A stretch of DNA of 64,000 nt from Streptomyces davaonensis JCM 4913 (GTDB lineage Bacteria; Actinomycetota; Actinomycetes; Streptomycetales; Streptomycetaceae). Every line of letters starts with the position of its first letter. Positions within the stretch are counted from its first letter, which is position 1. The notes beneath the pieces are model-generated. The model ran no database searches and had not been told where the DNA came from. It was given only the letters and a program-made list of their open reading frames with translations. The position numbers and the translations under genes were made by a program. Positions 50,297 to 59,116 of the stretch are shown here, one piece after another. Location: contig NC_020504.1 in the NCBI RefSeq assembly GCF_000349325.1, positions 5,614,053 to 5,678,052 of the forward strand, given 5' to 3'.

Positions 50297-51034
50297 TCAG
50301 CACGCCACCGCCTCCAGACCCGCCATCCGCGCGGCGACATCCCCCGCCGACGCCTCCGTCAGCTCATCGGCCACCCTGCCGTCGACGAGGAACACCACGC
50401 GGTCCGCGCACGAGGCGGCGAGCGGGTCGTGGGTGACCATGACGATCGTCCGGGCCTCCGTGTCGACCATGTCGCGGAGCAGGGCCAGAACCTCGCGGCC
50501 GGTGCGGGAGTCGAGGGCGCCGGTCGGTTCGTCGGCGAAGAGCACCTCGGGGCGGGCGATCAGCGCGCGGGCCAGCGCGACGCGCTGCTGCTGACCGCCG
50601 GACAGCTCCGACGGGCGGTGTCCGCACCGGTCGGCGAGGCCGACCTGGCGCAGGGCCTCACGGACACGCGCGCGTGGCGGGCGGCGACCGGCGAGGCGCA
50701 GGGGGAGCGCGACGTTCTGCTCGGCGGTCAGCGACGGCAGCAGGTTGAAGGACTGGAAGACGAAGCCGATCCGCTCCCGGCGCAGCCGTGTCAGCCGGGT
50801 CTCGCTCAGCGTCGTCAGCTCGGTGCCGCCCAGGGACACCGAGCCGGACGTCGGCCGGTCCAGTCCGGCGGCGCACTGGAGCAGTGTGGACTTGCCGGAG
50901 CCGGAGGGGCCCATGACAGCGGTGAACGTGCCTCGGGGGAAGGCGAGCGAGACCCTGTCGAGCGCGGTCACGGGGCTGCCGCCCGAGACGTACTGCCGTG
51001 TCACGGCGCGCAATTGGATGGCGTGGTCGGTCAT
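50297..51034 (-). CDS. ABC transporter ATP-binding protein (LolD/MacB type)
   Basis: A 245-residue ATPase. Walker A is GPSGSGKSTLL, the Q-loop lies near FVFQSFNLLPSLT, the ABC signature is LSGGQQQRVALARAL, Walker B is VLFADEPTGALD and the H-loop is VTHDPLA. It pairs with the FtsX-like permease downstream. ATG 51034 has GAGGG upstream. It is divergent from a histidine kinase by 164 bases, the usual arrangement for envelope-stress sensor/transporter sets. Confidence 0.94.
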   Translation of the reverse strand: MTDHAIQLRAVTRQYVSGGSPVTALDRVSLAFPRGTFTAVMGPSGSGKSTLLQCAAGLDRPTSGSVSLGGTELTTLSETRLTRLRRERIGFVFQSFNLLPSLTAEQNVALPLRLAGRRPPRARVREALRQVGLADRCGHRPSELSGGQQQRVALARALIARPEVLFADEPTGALDSRTGREVLALLRDMVDTEARTIVMVTHDPLAASCADRVVFLVDGRVADELTEASAGDVAARMAGLEAVAC

Positions 51035-51198
51035 CTGGCCCTCGAATCATGGGTCGTTGCGGTGTCCCTCAACCCAATCGCCGCAACGGGGCCCGGCGCA
51101 GTGCGGCAGGACCGACAACCGGGGTAGGGCCAGGCATACCCCTGCTCCACCCGCTGGACCGATGGCCCGCGCGTAGGGGCGGCTTCTACGGTGAAACG

Positions 51199-52548
51199 GT
51201 GATCTCTACGCATCCCGAAAGACCCGCGCCCGCGGACACCGTGTGGCAGGTCCTGGCCCGGCCGGGCTTTCTGCTGTCGCCGTGGCCCTGGCGTGCCGCC
51301 GCCTACTTGCTGACCGGCGTGGTCACCGGGCTCGCTGCGCTGGTGGCGATCGTGACGCTGGTGGCGGTCGGCGGGGTTCTGGCGATCGTCCTTGTCGGGC
51401 TGCCGTTGCTGGCCTGCGCTGCCCTCGCCGGGCTGCCCGTGGCCGCGGTGGAGCGGCGCAGGCTGCGGCTGATCGACGCAAGGCCCGCGCGGGGGAGGCA
51501 TCGCGAGCCCGCCGAGCCCGGACTGTGGTGCTGGTTCACCACGCGGCTGAGGGAGCGGCAGACCTGGCGGGAACTCGGGTACGCGCTTCTCTTCGCCGTC
51601 CTGCTTTGGCCCGCGGACGCGCTAATCGTCACCATGGCGCTGCTGTTTCCGGCGTCGATGGTCGCCACCCCGCTGCTGATGGCGACGGTCGGCGACGGCC
51701 AGGAGGCCAAGGTGCTCAAGCAGTGGACGGTCACCGACTGGCCGGCCGCCGTCGGTGTGGCCCTGCTCGGGGTGCTGCTGCTCGCCGCGGGCGCCTATGT
51801 GCTCGCGGTGACGGCCGGTGCCCGCGCGGAGCTGACCCGGCTGCTGATCGCCCCGCGTGATGCGGATCTCGGTGAGCGGGTCGTCGAACTCGCCCGCTCC
51901 CGGGTGCGGTTGGTCGACGCGTTCGAGGCGGAGCGGCGCCGTATCGAACGCGATCTGCACGACGGCGCCCAGCAACGCCTCGTGGCCCTGACCATGACCC
52001 TCGGCCTCGCCCGCCTGGACGCCCCGCCCGGTCCCCTCGCCGACCAGCTCGCCAAGGCCCACGAGGAGGCCGGGCGAGTCCTGGAGGAACTGCGCGAGCT
52101 GATCCAGGGCATCCACCCGCAGGTCCTCGCCGACTACGGCCTCGGCGCGGCCGTGGCCGACGCCGCCGACCGCAGCGCGATCCCCGTGGACGTCGACCTC
52201 GACCTGCCCGGGCGTATGTCGCGGGCGGTGGAGAGCGCCGCGTACTTCGTGGTGTGCGAGGCGCTCGCCAATGTGGACAAGCACAGTGGCGCCCGGCGCG
52301 CCCGGGTCAGCGGTGGTCACGACGCCGGGCGGCTGGTGCTCCAGGTGCGGGACGACGGCCGGGGCGGTGCGGACGCGGTCAGGGGCAGCGGGCTGACCGG
52401 TCTCGCCGACCGGGTGTCAGTGCTCGATGGCAGACTCTCCTTGTCCAGTCCGCCGGGCGGACCGACCCTGCTGCGTGTGGAGATTCCTTGCGAGCTGAAG
52501 CGGACCGAGCGCACGGAGACCGCCGGACCCACCGGCCGCTCCGCGTAG
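51199..52548 (+). CDS. NarL-type sensor histidine kinase
   Basis: A 449-residue membrane kinase. Four or five membrane helices fill residues 30-220 with little extracytoplasmic sequence, suggesting it senses within the membrane or through a partner such as the ABC transporter. The HisKA_3 box is RRRIERDLHDGAQQRLVAL with the phosphorylated His, and the ATPase domain has CEALANVDKHSGA and DDGRGG then GLTGLADRV. GTG 51199 has TACGGT 6 bases upstream, so it may be leaderless. Its last 61 bases overlap the response-regulator gene. Confidence 0.92.
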   Translation: MISTHPERPAPADTVWQVLARPGFLLSPWPWRAAAYLLTGVVTGLAALVAIVTLVAVGGVLAIVLVGLPLLACAALAGLPVAAVERRRLRLIDARPARGRHREPAEPGLWCWFTTRLRERQTWRELGYALLFAVLLWPADALIVTMALLFPASMVATPLLMATVGDGQEAKVLKQWTVTDWPAAVGVALLGVLLLAAGAYVLAVTAGARAELTRLLIAPRDADLGERVVELARSRVRLVDAFEAERRRIERDLHDGAQQRLVALTMTLGLARLDAPPGPLADQLAKAHEEAGRVLEELRELIQGIHPQVLADYGLGAAVADAADRSAIPVDVDLDLPGRMSRAVESAAYFVVCEALANVDKHSGARRARVSGGHDAGRLVLQVRDDGRGGADAVRGSGLTGLADRVSVLDGRLSLSSPPGGPTLLRVEIPCELKRTERTETAGPTGRSA

Positions 52549-53180
52549 TCCTGGCCGAGGACAGCGTGCTGCTGCGCGAAGGCCTGATCGGTCTGCTCGA
52601 CCGCTGCGGTCATGACGTGGTCGCGGCTGTCGGCGACGCTCCGGCGCTGCTCGCCGCCGTCGAGGAGCACGAGCCGGACATCGTGGTGACCGACGTCCGT
52701 ATGCCGCCCGGTTTCCAGGACGAGGGGCTGCACGCGGCCGTCCGGCTGCGCGAGAAGCGCCCCGCGCTGCCGGTGCTGGTGCTCAGCCAGTACGTGCAAC
52801 GGACGTACGCCGCCGACCTGCTGGACTCCGGCGACGGATCCGGCGTCGGCTACCTGCTGAAGGACCGGGTAGGTCAGGTCGAGGAGTTCACGGCCGCGCT
52901 GGCCGAGGTCGCGGCCGGTGGCACGGTCGTCGACCCGGAGGTCGTACGGCAGTTGCTGCGGCGGCGCCGGGACCCGCTGGAGCGGCTCACCCCGCGTGAG
53001 CGGGAGGTGCTGGCGCTGGTCGCGGAGGGCCGGTCCAACGGCTCCATAGCCCGCGCGCTGGTGGTGTCCGAGGCCGCCGTCGGCAAGCACATCGGGTCCA
53101 TCCTCACCAAGCTCGACCTGCCGCCGGCGGAGGAGACCCACCGCCGGGTCCTCGCGGTACTGGCCTATCTCAGAGGGTGA
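52488..53180 (+). CDS. NarL/LuxR-type response regulator
   Basis: A 230-residue regulator. The receiver domain begins LRVVLAEDSVLLREGL, with phospho-acceptor Asp in DIVVTDVRMPP and the switch Lys in GYLLKDRV. The C-terminal HTH is LTPREREVLALVAEGRSNGS then AVGKHIGSILTKL. The start is set at TTG 52488 because GGAG lies 5 bases upstream; no ATG or GTG is available before the receiver, and this gives a 61-base overlap with the kinase gene. It likely controls the divergent ABC transporter. The 3' end overlaps the convergent acetyltransferase by 11 bases. Confidence 0.88.
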   Translation: MRAEADRAHGDRRTHRPLRVVLAEDSVLLREGLIGLLDRCGHDVVAAVGDAPALLAAVEEHEPDIVVTDVRMPPGFQDEGLHAAVRLREKRPALPVLVLSQYVQRTYAADLLDSGDGSGVGYLLKDRVGQVEEFTAALAEVAAGGTVVDPEVVRQLLRRRRDPLERLTPREREVLALVAEGRSNGSIARALVVSEAAVGKHIGSILTKLDLPPAEETHRRVLAVLAYLRG

Positions 53181-53652
53181 GCGGCTTGGCGTAGCACAGG
53201 CTCAGTTCGTGGAACCGGTAGTAGCCGAACTTCTCGCACGGCTCATAGCCGCTGGACTCGTAGAGGGCGACGGCCTCGGGTTGCTTGGTGCCCGTCTCCA
53301 GCACCATGCGCAGTCGGCCGGCCCCGCGGGCGTCCTCCTCCAGAGCGGCCAGGATGCGCCGGGCGAGACCGTGGCCACGCATGCCGGCGATCACGTACAT
53401 GCGCTTGATCTCGGCGTCACCGTCGATGTTGCCCTCGCCGTTCGTGTCCTTGACACGCCAGCCGCCCGAGGCGACCGGGGTGCCGTGCTCGTCGTAGGCG
53501 AGGAGGTACACGCCGTTCGGCGGGTCGAAGTCGGCCGTGGCCATGACCGTGGCGTCGCCGTCGTCGCCGTAGCGGGCGGCGTACTCGGCCTGGACCGCGT
53601 CATTGAGCTTCACGGCGTCGGGGTGGTCGAAGGAGACGCGACGTATGTGCAT
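53170..53652 (-). CDS. GNAT N-acetyltransferase
   Basis: A 160-residue acetyltransferase. Motif A is AEIKRMYVIAGMRGHGLARR (Q/R-x-x-G-x-G/A), followed by LAALEEDARGAG and YESSGYEPCEKFGYYRFHEL. It looks like a single-domain small-molecule or protein acetylase of unknown target. ATG 53652 is chosen: TACGGT lies 7 bases upstream and there is no ribosome site, which fits a leaderless message. It is divergent from xthA by 68 bases and convergent with the response regulator. Confidence 0.86.
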   Translation of the reverse strand: MHIRRVSFDHPDAVKLNDAVQAEYAARYGDDGDATVMATADFDPPNGVYLLAYDEHGTPVASGGWRVKDTNGEGNIDGDAEIKRMYVIAGMRGHGLARRILAALEEDARGAGRLRMVLETGTKQPEAVALYESSGYEPCEKFGYYRFHELSLCYAKPLTL

Positions 53653-53720
53653 GCACACAACCGTACAGTCATAAGCAGTCGGAATCTGGACTTGGTCCAG
53701 CCTGCCGGTATCGTGCCCGG

Positions 53721-54521
53721 GTGCTCACTGTGACCTCCGTGAATGTGAACGGGCTGCGTGCCGCCGCGAAGAAGGGTTTCGTGGAGTGGCTGGCCGCGAC
53801 CTCCGCCGATGTGCTGTGCCTCCAGGAGGTGCGCGCCGAGGCGAAGCAGCTGCCGGACGCCGTACGGGAGCCCGACGGCTGGCATGTCGTGCATGCGCCC
53901 GCCGCCGCGAAGGGGCGCGCAGGCGTCTCCCTCTACACCCGGCGCGAGCCCGACCGCGTGCAGGTCGGCTTCGGGTCGAGCGAGTTCGATGCCGGCGGGC
54001 GCTATGTCGAGGCGGATCTGCCCGGTGTGACGGTCGCCTCCCTGTACCTCCCGTCCGGTGAGGTCGGCACCGAGCGCCAGGACGAGAAGGTCCGCTTCAT
54101 GGGGGAGTTCCTCGCCTACCTCAAGGACCTGCGCGAGCGCGCCGCCGCCGACGGGCGTGAGGTCGTCGTCTGCGGCGACTGGAACATCGCCCACGAGAAG
54201 GCGGACCTCAAGAACTGGCGAGCCAATCAGAAGAGCTCCGGCTTCCTCCCCGAAGAGCGCGCCTGGCTCGGCCAGGTGCTCGATCCGGAGGAGGGCGGGT
54301 ACGTCGACGTCGTGCGCGCCCTGCACCCGGACGTCGAGGGGCCGTACAGCTGGTGGTCGTACCGGGGGCGCGCCTTCGACAACGACACGGGCTGGCGCAT
54401 CGACTACCAGATCGCGACGCCGGGGCTCGCGGGCCGGGCGGTCAAGGGCTTCGTGGAGCGCGCGGCGACGCATGCGGAGCGTTGGTCGGATCATGCGCCG
54501 GTGACAGTCGTCTACGAGTAG
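53721..54521 (+). CDS. xthA: Exodeoxyribonuclease III / AP endonuclease
   Basis: A 266-residue DNA-repair nuclease of the EEP fold that nicks at abasic sites and trims 3' ends. Motifs are NVNGLRAA, VLCLQEVRAEAKQLP, CGDWNIAHEKADLKN and the catalytic SDHAPVTVVYE at the end, with WRIDYQIATP for the active Asp. GTG 53721 has TATCGT 6 bases upstream and no ribosome site, so a leaderless start is likely. It is a single gene. Confidence 0.94.
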   Translation: MLTVTSVNVNGLRAAAKKGFVEWLAATSADVLCLQEVRAEAKQLPDAVREPDGWHVVHAPAAAKGRAGVSLYTRREPDRVQVGFGSSEFDAGGRYVEADLPGVTVASLYLPSGEVGTERQDEKVRFMGEFLAYLKDLRERAAADGREVVVCGDWNIAHEKADLKNWRANQKSSGFLPEERAWLGQVLDPEEGGYVDVVRALHPDVEGPYSWWSYRGRAFDNDTGWRIDYQIATPGLAGRAVKGFVERAATHAERWSDHAPVTVVYE

Positions 54522-54759
54522 GCGCGTGGCGGGGCGTCTGCGCGCGGGCGTGCGCGGGCGCAGCCATTGTGTGGCCGTGCGCGGGGCGTTGCCCTGTGCG
54601 CCGGCGCGCGCCGGTGGGTAGGAGCGTGGGCGTGCGCTGTGGGCGGTTTCGGCACGCCCCGCGCCGCGTGTGCCACCCATGCCCCCAGCGCCCTGTACGC
54701 CGAGGGGCGCCCGCCACACCGCACGCGCCCCCTCGGCCCCGCCCACGCCCCCGCCCCCG

Positions 54760-55425
54760 CTACGACCGCTTCCGCAGGCGGCGGTCCAGGGCCAGGGACA
54801 TCTCCGCCTCCACCACGCTGCGCGCGAGGGGGCGCAGGCGGGGGAGGTCCTCCTCCGTGCCGTGGCGGAGGATCAGGTCGGCGAAGAGATCGGCGAGGAC
54901 ATCGGCGTGGGCGCGCAGTTCCTTGCCCGCGGCCAGTACCTCGGCGAGCGGGATGCCCTCGCGGACCAGGGCGGCGGAGACGTCCAGCAGGCGGCGGCTG
55001 ATGTGGACGATCTCCTCGCCGTCGGTGGCGAGATAGCCGAGTTCCAGGGCGGCGGCGAAGTTCTCCGGGGTGACGTCGCCGGCGAAGCGGTCGGCGAGTT
55101 CCTCGGGGGTGAGGCGGACCGGGGTCTCCTCGGTGGGGGAGTCCATGCCGAGCAGGTCGGCGACATCGCGTCCGTGGTCGAAGGCCTCGGCGAGTTCGGC
55201 GATGCCGCTGAGGGTGTGGCCGCGTTCCAGCATCGCCGAGATCGTGCGCAGCCGGGCCAGGTGGCGGTCGTCGTACCAGGCGATTCGGCCCTCGCGGCGG
55301 GGCGGGGGGATGAGCCCGCGTTCGCGGTAGAAGCGCAGGGTACGCACGGTGATGCCGGCCAGCCGGGCCAGCTCCTCCATGCGGTACTCGCGTCGGCCCT
55401 CGGGTCGTCCAGCGTCTTGTGCCAC
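54760..55425 (-). CDS. MerR-family regulator
   Basis: A 221-residue MerR protein. The HTH and wing are MEELARLAGITVRTLRFYRE then RGLIPPPRREGRIAWYDD, followed by RHLARLRTISAMLERGHTLS. The C-terminal 140 residues form an all-helical effector domain without the metal-binding cysteines of metal sensors, so an organic ligand is likely. GTG 55425 has TAGGCT 6 bases upstream (leaderless). It is divergent from the monooxygenase operon, with 131 bases between that hold a palindrome, and is the obvious activator or repressor of that operon. Confidence 0.9.
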   Translation of the reverse strand: MAQDAGRPEGRREYRMEELARLAGITVRTLRFYRERGLIPPPRREGRIAWYDDRHLARLRTISAMLERGHTLSGIAELAEAFDHGRDVADLLGMDSPTEETPVRLTPEELADRFAGDVTPENFAAALELGYLATDGEEIVHISRRLLDVSAALVREGIPLAEVLAAGKELRAHADVLADLFADLILRHGTEEDLPRLRPLARSVVEAEMSLALDRRLRKRS

Positions 55426-55510
55426 GCCGGAAGCCTATGGCGTACCAGGGGTAACTTTCCTCGGCCCACCCCCTACCCATGAGTACGGAGCTGCTCTACC
55501 CTCCCATTGC

Positions 55511-55526
55511 GCCAGTGTTCACTGGC
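55511..55526. promoter_or_regulatory. Palindrome, candidate operator of the monooxygenase operon
   Basis: GCCAGT-GTTC-ACTGGC has perfect 6-base arms and lies 30 bases before the monooxygenase start. GGGGTA and CTACCC near 55448-55478 form another weak inverted pair closer to merR. Confidence 0.5.
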
Positions 55527-55556
55527 AGAGTCGCACGGCTGTGGAGGGGCTTCGGG

Positions 55557-57245
55557 ATGACCGAACACGAGCATGTACGGGTGGCGGTGATCGGATCCGG
55601 GTTCGGCGGGCTCGGGGCCGCGGTGCGGCTGCGGCGCGAGGGCGTCACCGACTTCGTCGTCCTGGAGCGGGCGTCCAGCGTCGGCGGCACCTGGCGGGAC
55701 AACAGCTACCCCGGGTGCGCCTGCGACGTCCCGTCGCACCTGTACTCCTTCTCCTTCGCACCCAACCCCGACTGGCCGCGCACCTTCTCCGGCCAGGAGC
55801 ACATCCGCGCCTATCTGGAGCACGTCGCGGACGTCTTCCGGCTGCGCCCGCACATCCGCTTCGACTCCGAGGTGAAGCGGATGGCCTGGAACGCCGAGCG
55901 GCTGTGCTGGGACATCGAGACCACCGGCGGGAACCTCTCGGCCGACCTCGTGGTCTCGGCCACCGGGCCGCTGTCCGACCCCAAGGTCCCGGACGTCCCG
56001 GGGCTCGACTCCTTCCCCGGCAAGGTCTTCCACTCCGCCCGCTGGGACCACGACTACGACCTGCGCGGCAAGCGGGTCGCCATGGTCGGCACCGGGGCCT
56101 CCGCGATCCAGATCGTGCCGGCCATCCAGCCGGAGGTCTCCCGGCTCACCCTCTTCCAGCGCACCCCGCCGTGGGTGATGCCGCGCATGGACCGCGCGAT
56201 CAGTGGCGTGGAGCGCTGGCTGCACCGGCAGCTCCCCTTCACCACCCAGGCCCGGCGCGGACTGCTCTGGGGCATTCGCGAACTCCAGGTGCAGGCGTTC
56301 ACCAAGCACCCGAACGAACTCGGCCTGGTCGAGAAGCTCGCCCAGCAGAACATGGCGCGCGCCATCAAGGACCCGGCGCTGCGGGCCAAGCTCACGCCGG
56401 ACTACCGCATCGGCTGCAAGCGGATCCTGCTCAGCAGCGAGTACTACCCGGCGCTCGCCCGGCCGAATGTCGATGTCGTCGCCAGCGGGCTCACCGAGGT
56501 CCGCGGTTCGACGGTCGTCGCCGCCGACGGCACCGAGACCGAGGTCGACGCGATCGTCTTCGGCACCGGCTTCCATGTCACCGACATGCCCATCGCGGAG
56601 CGGGTCGTCGGCGCGGACGGGCGGTCGCTCGCCGAGGCGTGGAAGGGCGGTATGGAGGCGCTGCGGGGCGCGTCCGCCGCCGGGTTCCCGAACTGGATGA
56701 CGGTCATCGGGCCCAATACCGGGCTCGGCAACTCGTCGATGATCCTCATGATCGAGAGCCAGCTCAACTATCTGGCCGACTATGTGCGGCAGTTGGACGT
56801 CCTCGGCGGACGCGTCGCCCTGGACGCGCGCCCGAGCGCCGTGCGCGCCTGGAACCACCGCGTGCAGGAGCGCATGAAGCGCACGGTGTGGAACACCGGC
56901 GGCTGCACGAGCTGGTACCTGGACGCGAGCGGCCGCAACACCACGATCTGGCCGGGCACGACGGGAGAGTTCCGGCGCGCGACCCGGCGCGTGGACCTCG
57001 CGGAGTACACGGTGGTGCGCGCCGCGAGCGCGGAGGACGGCGCCGGGGGGCGTGCGGGCGCGGATCAAGGCGCCAGCGCGTCGAATGGGCGCACCAGCGC
57101 GGAGGGCAGCGCGGCCGCAACAGAGGGGCGCCAGGGCGCGAAGAACGGCGCCACCGCCACCAAGGAGCGTGCCAGCGCGAAGAAGGGCGGCAGTTCCGGC
57201 AAGGGGCGCGAAGTCGCCGACGCGCGCCCGGAGGCGGGCGCATGA
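55557..57245 (+). CDS. Baeyer-Villiger-type flavin monooxygenase
   Basis: A 562-residue FAD- and NADPH-dependent oxygenase. The FAD loop is VIGSGFGGLGAAVRL near residues 11-25. The Baeyer-Villiger fingerprint FxGxxxHxxxW is FPGKVFHSARW near 152-162, and the NADPH loop is MVGTGASAIQIVPAI. It would turn a ketone into an ester or lactone. About residues 488-562 are a low-complexity Ala/Gly/Ser/Lys tail not needed for the fold. ATG 55557 follows GGAGGGG; an earlier in-frame ATG at 55479 is less likely. The downstream hydrolase overlaps by 4 bases, so translation is coupled. Confidence 0.9.
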   Translation: MTEHEHVRVAVIGSGFGGLGAAVRLRREGVTDFVVLERASSVGGTWRDNSYPGCACDVPSHLYSFSFAPNPDWPRTFSGQEHIRAYLEHVADVFRLRPHIRFDSEVKRMAWNAERLCWDIETTGGNLSADLVVSATGPLSDPKVPDVPGLDSFPGKVFHSARWDHDYDLRGKRVAMVGTGASAIQIVPAIQPEVSRLTLFQRTPPWVMPRMDRAISGVERWLHRQLPFTTQARRGLLWGIRELQVQAFTKHPNELGLVEKLAQQNMARAIKDPALRAKLTPDYRIGCKRILLSSEYYPALARPNVDVVASGLTEVRGSTVVAADGTETEVDAIVFGTGFHVTDMPIAERVVGADGRSLAEAWKGGMEALRGASAAGFPNWMTVIGPNTGLGNSSMILMIESQLNYLADYVRQLDVLGGRVALDARPSAVRAWNHRVQERMKRTVWNTGGCTSWYLDASGRNTTIWPGTTGEFRRATRRVDLAEYTVVRAASAEDGAGGRAGADQGASASNGRTSAEGSAAATEGRQGAKNGATATKERASAKKGGSSGKGREVADARPEAGA

Positions 57246-58159
57246 GCCGCCTGATGCACGTGAGCTCCGGGCCCTACGCCCCGCCCACCCCCGCCCGCGA
57301 ACTCACCGCGATCTCCGCGGACGGCGCGCGCCTGCACGTGGAGGTGCACGGCCCCGAGAACGCGCCCCCCGTCGTTCTCGCGCACGGCTGGACCTGCTCG
57401 ACCGCCTTCTGGGCGGCGCAGATACGGGAGCTGGCCACCGGCCACCGGGTCATCGCGTACGACCAGCGTGGCCACGGGCGCAGTCCGGCGAGCCGGGCCT
57501 GCGGTACCGAGGAGCTCGCCGACGACCTGGAAGCCGTACTGAAGGCGACCCTCGCGCCGGGGGAGAGGGCGGTGATCGCCGGGCACTCGATGGGTGGGAT
57601 GACGGTGATGGCCGCCGCGGCGCGCCCCGCGTTCCGGGAGCACGCGGCCGCCGTGCTGCTGTGCAGCACCGGTTCGTCCCGGCTGGTCGCCGAGTCCACC
57701 GTCGTACCGATCAAGCCGGGCCGGCTGCGGACCTGGCTGACCAAGCAGATCCTCGGGTCGCGGGCGCCGCTCGGGCCGGTCACGCCGCTCGCGCGGCGGG
57801 TGCTCAAGTACGGGACCATGGGGCCCGGTTCGGCGCCGCACATGGTCGAGGCGTGCGCGCGGATCGTGCACGCCTGTCCCCGGCGGGTGCGGCACGCCTG
57901 GTCGCAGGTGCTGGATCTGCTCGATCTCGACCACGGCGTACGGGAGTTGAGGGTGCCGACCGAGGTGGTCGTGGGGACCGCCGACCGGCTCACGCCGCCC
58001 GTGCACGCGCGGTCGCTGGCCGCCTCGCTGCCGACCTGCGTCGGGCTCACCGAGCTGCCCGGGCTCGGGCACATGACGCCGGTGGAGGCGCCGGAGCTGG
58101 TGAGCGCAAGGATTCGTGAACTCGTCGTCGCCTACGCACAGATCAAGGAGGGCGCATGA
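57242..58159 (+). CDS. Alpha/beta hydrolase (ester or lactone hydrolase)
   Basis: A 305-residue hydrolase. The oxyanion region is VVLAHGWTCSTAFW, the nucleophile elbow is IAGHSMGGMTVM, the acid is in VVVGTADRLTPPV and the catalytic His is in GLGHMTPVEAPE. There is no signal peptide. Between a Baeyer-Villiger monooxygenase and a dehydrogenase, it most likely opens the ester or lactone that the monooxygenase forms. ATG overlaps the monooxygenase stop (ATGA), and the TGA overlaps the next ATG. Confidence 0.88.
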   Translation: MSRLMHVSSGPYAPPTPARELTAISADGARLHVEVHGPENAPPVVLAHGWTCSTAFWAAQIRELATGHRVIAYDQRGHGRSPASRACGTEELADDLEAVLKATLAPGERAVIAGHSMGGMTVMAAAARPAFREHAAAVLLCSTGSSRLVAESTVVPIKPGRLRTWLTKQILGSRAPLGPVTPLARRVLKYGTMGPGSAPHMVEACARIVHACPRRVRHAWSQVLDLLDLDHGVRELRVPTEVVVGTADRLTPPVHARSLAASLPTCVGLTELPGLGHMTPVEAPELVSARIRELVVAYAQIKEGA

Positions 58160-59040
58160 GCAGGATGAGCCTCGAAGGACAGGTCGCCGTCGTCACCGGA
58201 GCGGCACGGGGCGTGGGTGAGCTGCTCGCCCGCAAGCTCTCCGCGCGCGGGGCGAAGGTGGCGCTGGTCGGCCTCGAAGCGGACGCGCTCAAGCAGGTCT
58301 CCGAGCGGCTGCACAGCGACAGTGACCACTGGTACGCCGATGTCACCGACCACGAGGCGATGGCGCGGGTGGCGCGGGAGGTCAAGGAGCGGTTCGGGAA
58401 GGTCGACATCGTCGTCGCCAACGCCGGTGTGGCGAGCGGCGGTCCGTTCGTCGACTCCGACCCAGACGCGTGGCGGCGGGTCATCGAGGTCAATCTCATC
58501 GGCTCCGCCGTCACCGCGCGGGCGTTCCTGCCGGTGCTGATGGAGAGCCGCGGCTATGTGCTCCAGATCGCCTCGCTCGCCGCGATCACCCCGGCGCCGA
58601 TGATGACCGCGTACTGCGCCTCCAAGTCGGGCGTGGAGGCGTACGCGCACAGCCTGCGCGCCGAGGTCGGCTACAAGGGCGTACGCGTGGGCGTCGGCTA
58701 TCTGTCCTGGACCGACACGGACATGGTGCGCGGCGCCGATCAGGACGACGTCATGCGGGAGCTCAGGCAGCGGCTGCCGTGGCCGTCGAACAAGACGTAC
58801 CCGCTGGGGCCTGCCGTCGACCGGATCGTGGCCGGGATCGAGCGGCGCTCCAGCCATGTGTACGGGCAGTGGTGGCTGCGCGGGATGCAGGGGGTGCGCG
58901 GGTATCTGCCGGCGCTCATCGGGACCGTCGGCCAGCGGGAGATGCGCAGGTTCGCCGACCGGCTCGACGGCATGCGGATCGGTCTTGTCGGGGCGGGCGG
59001 CGAGGCCGATGAGCAGGAGCGCGTCACGCACCGTAAGTGA
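58156..59040 (+). CDS. Short-chain dehydrogenase/reductase
   Basis: A 294-residue SDR. The cofactor loop is VVTGAARGVGELLARKL, with NAG in VVANAGVASG, catalytic Ser in LQIASLAAIT, and Tyr/Lys in TAYCASKSGVEAY. The C-terminal extension (residues 210-290) is typical of SDRs acting on bulky or membrane-associated substrates. It would oxidise a secondary alcohol to the ketone for the monooxygenase, or reduce it. It overlaps the hydrolase by 4 bases and is the last gene of the operon. Confidence 0.9.
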   Translation: MSRMSLEGQVAVVTGAARGVGELLARKLSARGAKVALVGLEADALKQVSERLHSDSDHWYADVTDHEAMARVAREVKERFGKVDIVVANAGVASGGPFVDSDPDAWRRVIEVNLIGSAVTARAFLPVLMESRGYVLQIASLAAITPAPMMTAYCASKSGVEAYAHSLRAEVGYKGVRVGVGYLSWTDTDMVRGADQDDVMRELRQRLPWPSNKTYPLGPAVDRIVAGIERRSSHVYGQWWLRGMQGVRGYLPALIGTVGQREMRRFADRLDGMRIGLVGAGGEADEQERVTHRK

Positions 59041-59116
59041 TCGACATGCGTAGCGTCACGGCGCGTGTGAATCTGGTCGGGCCCGATCCCCTCACCCATA
59101 ACGGGAGTGAAACCTC

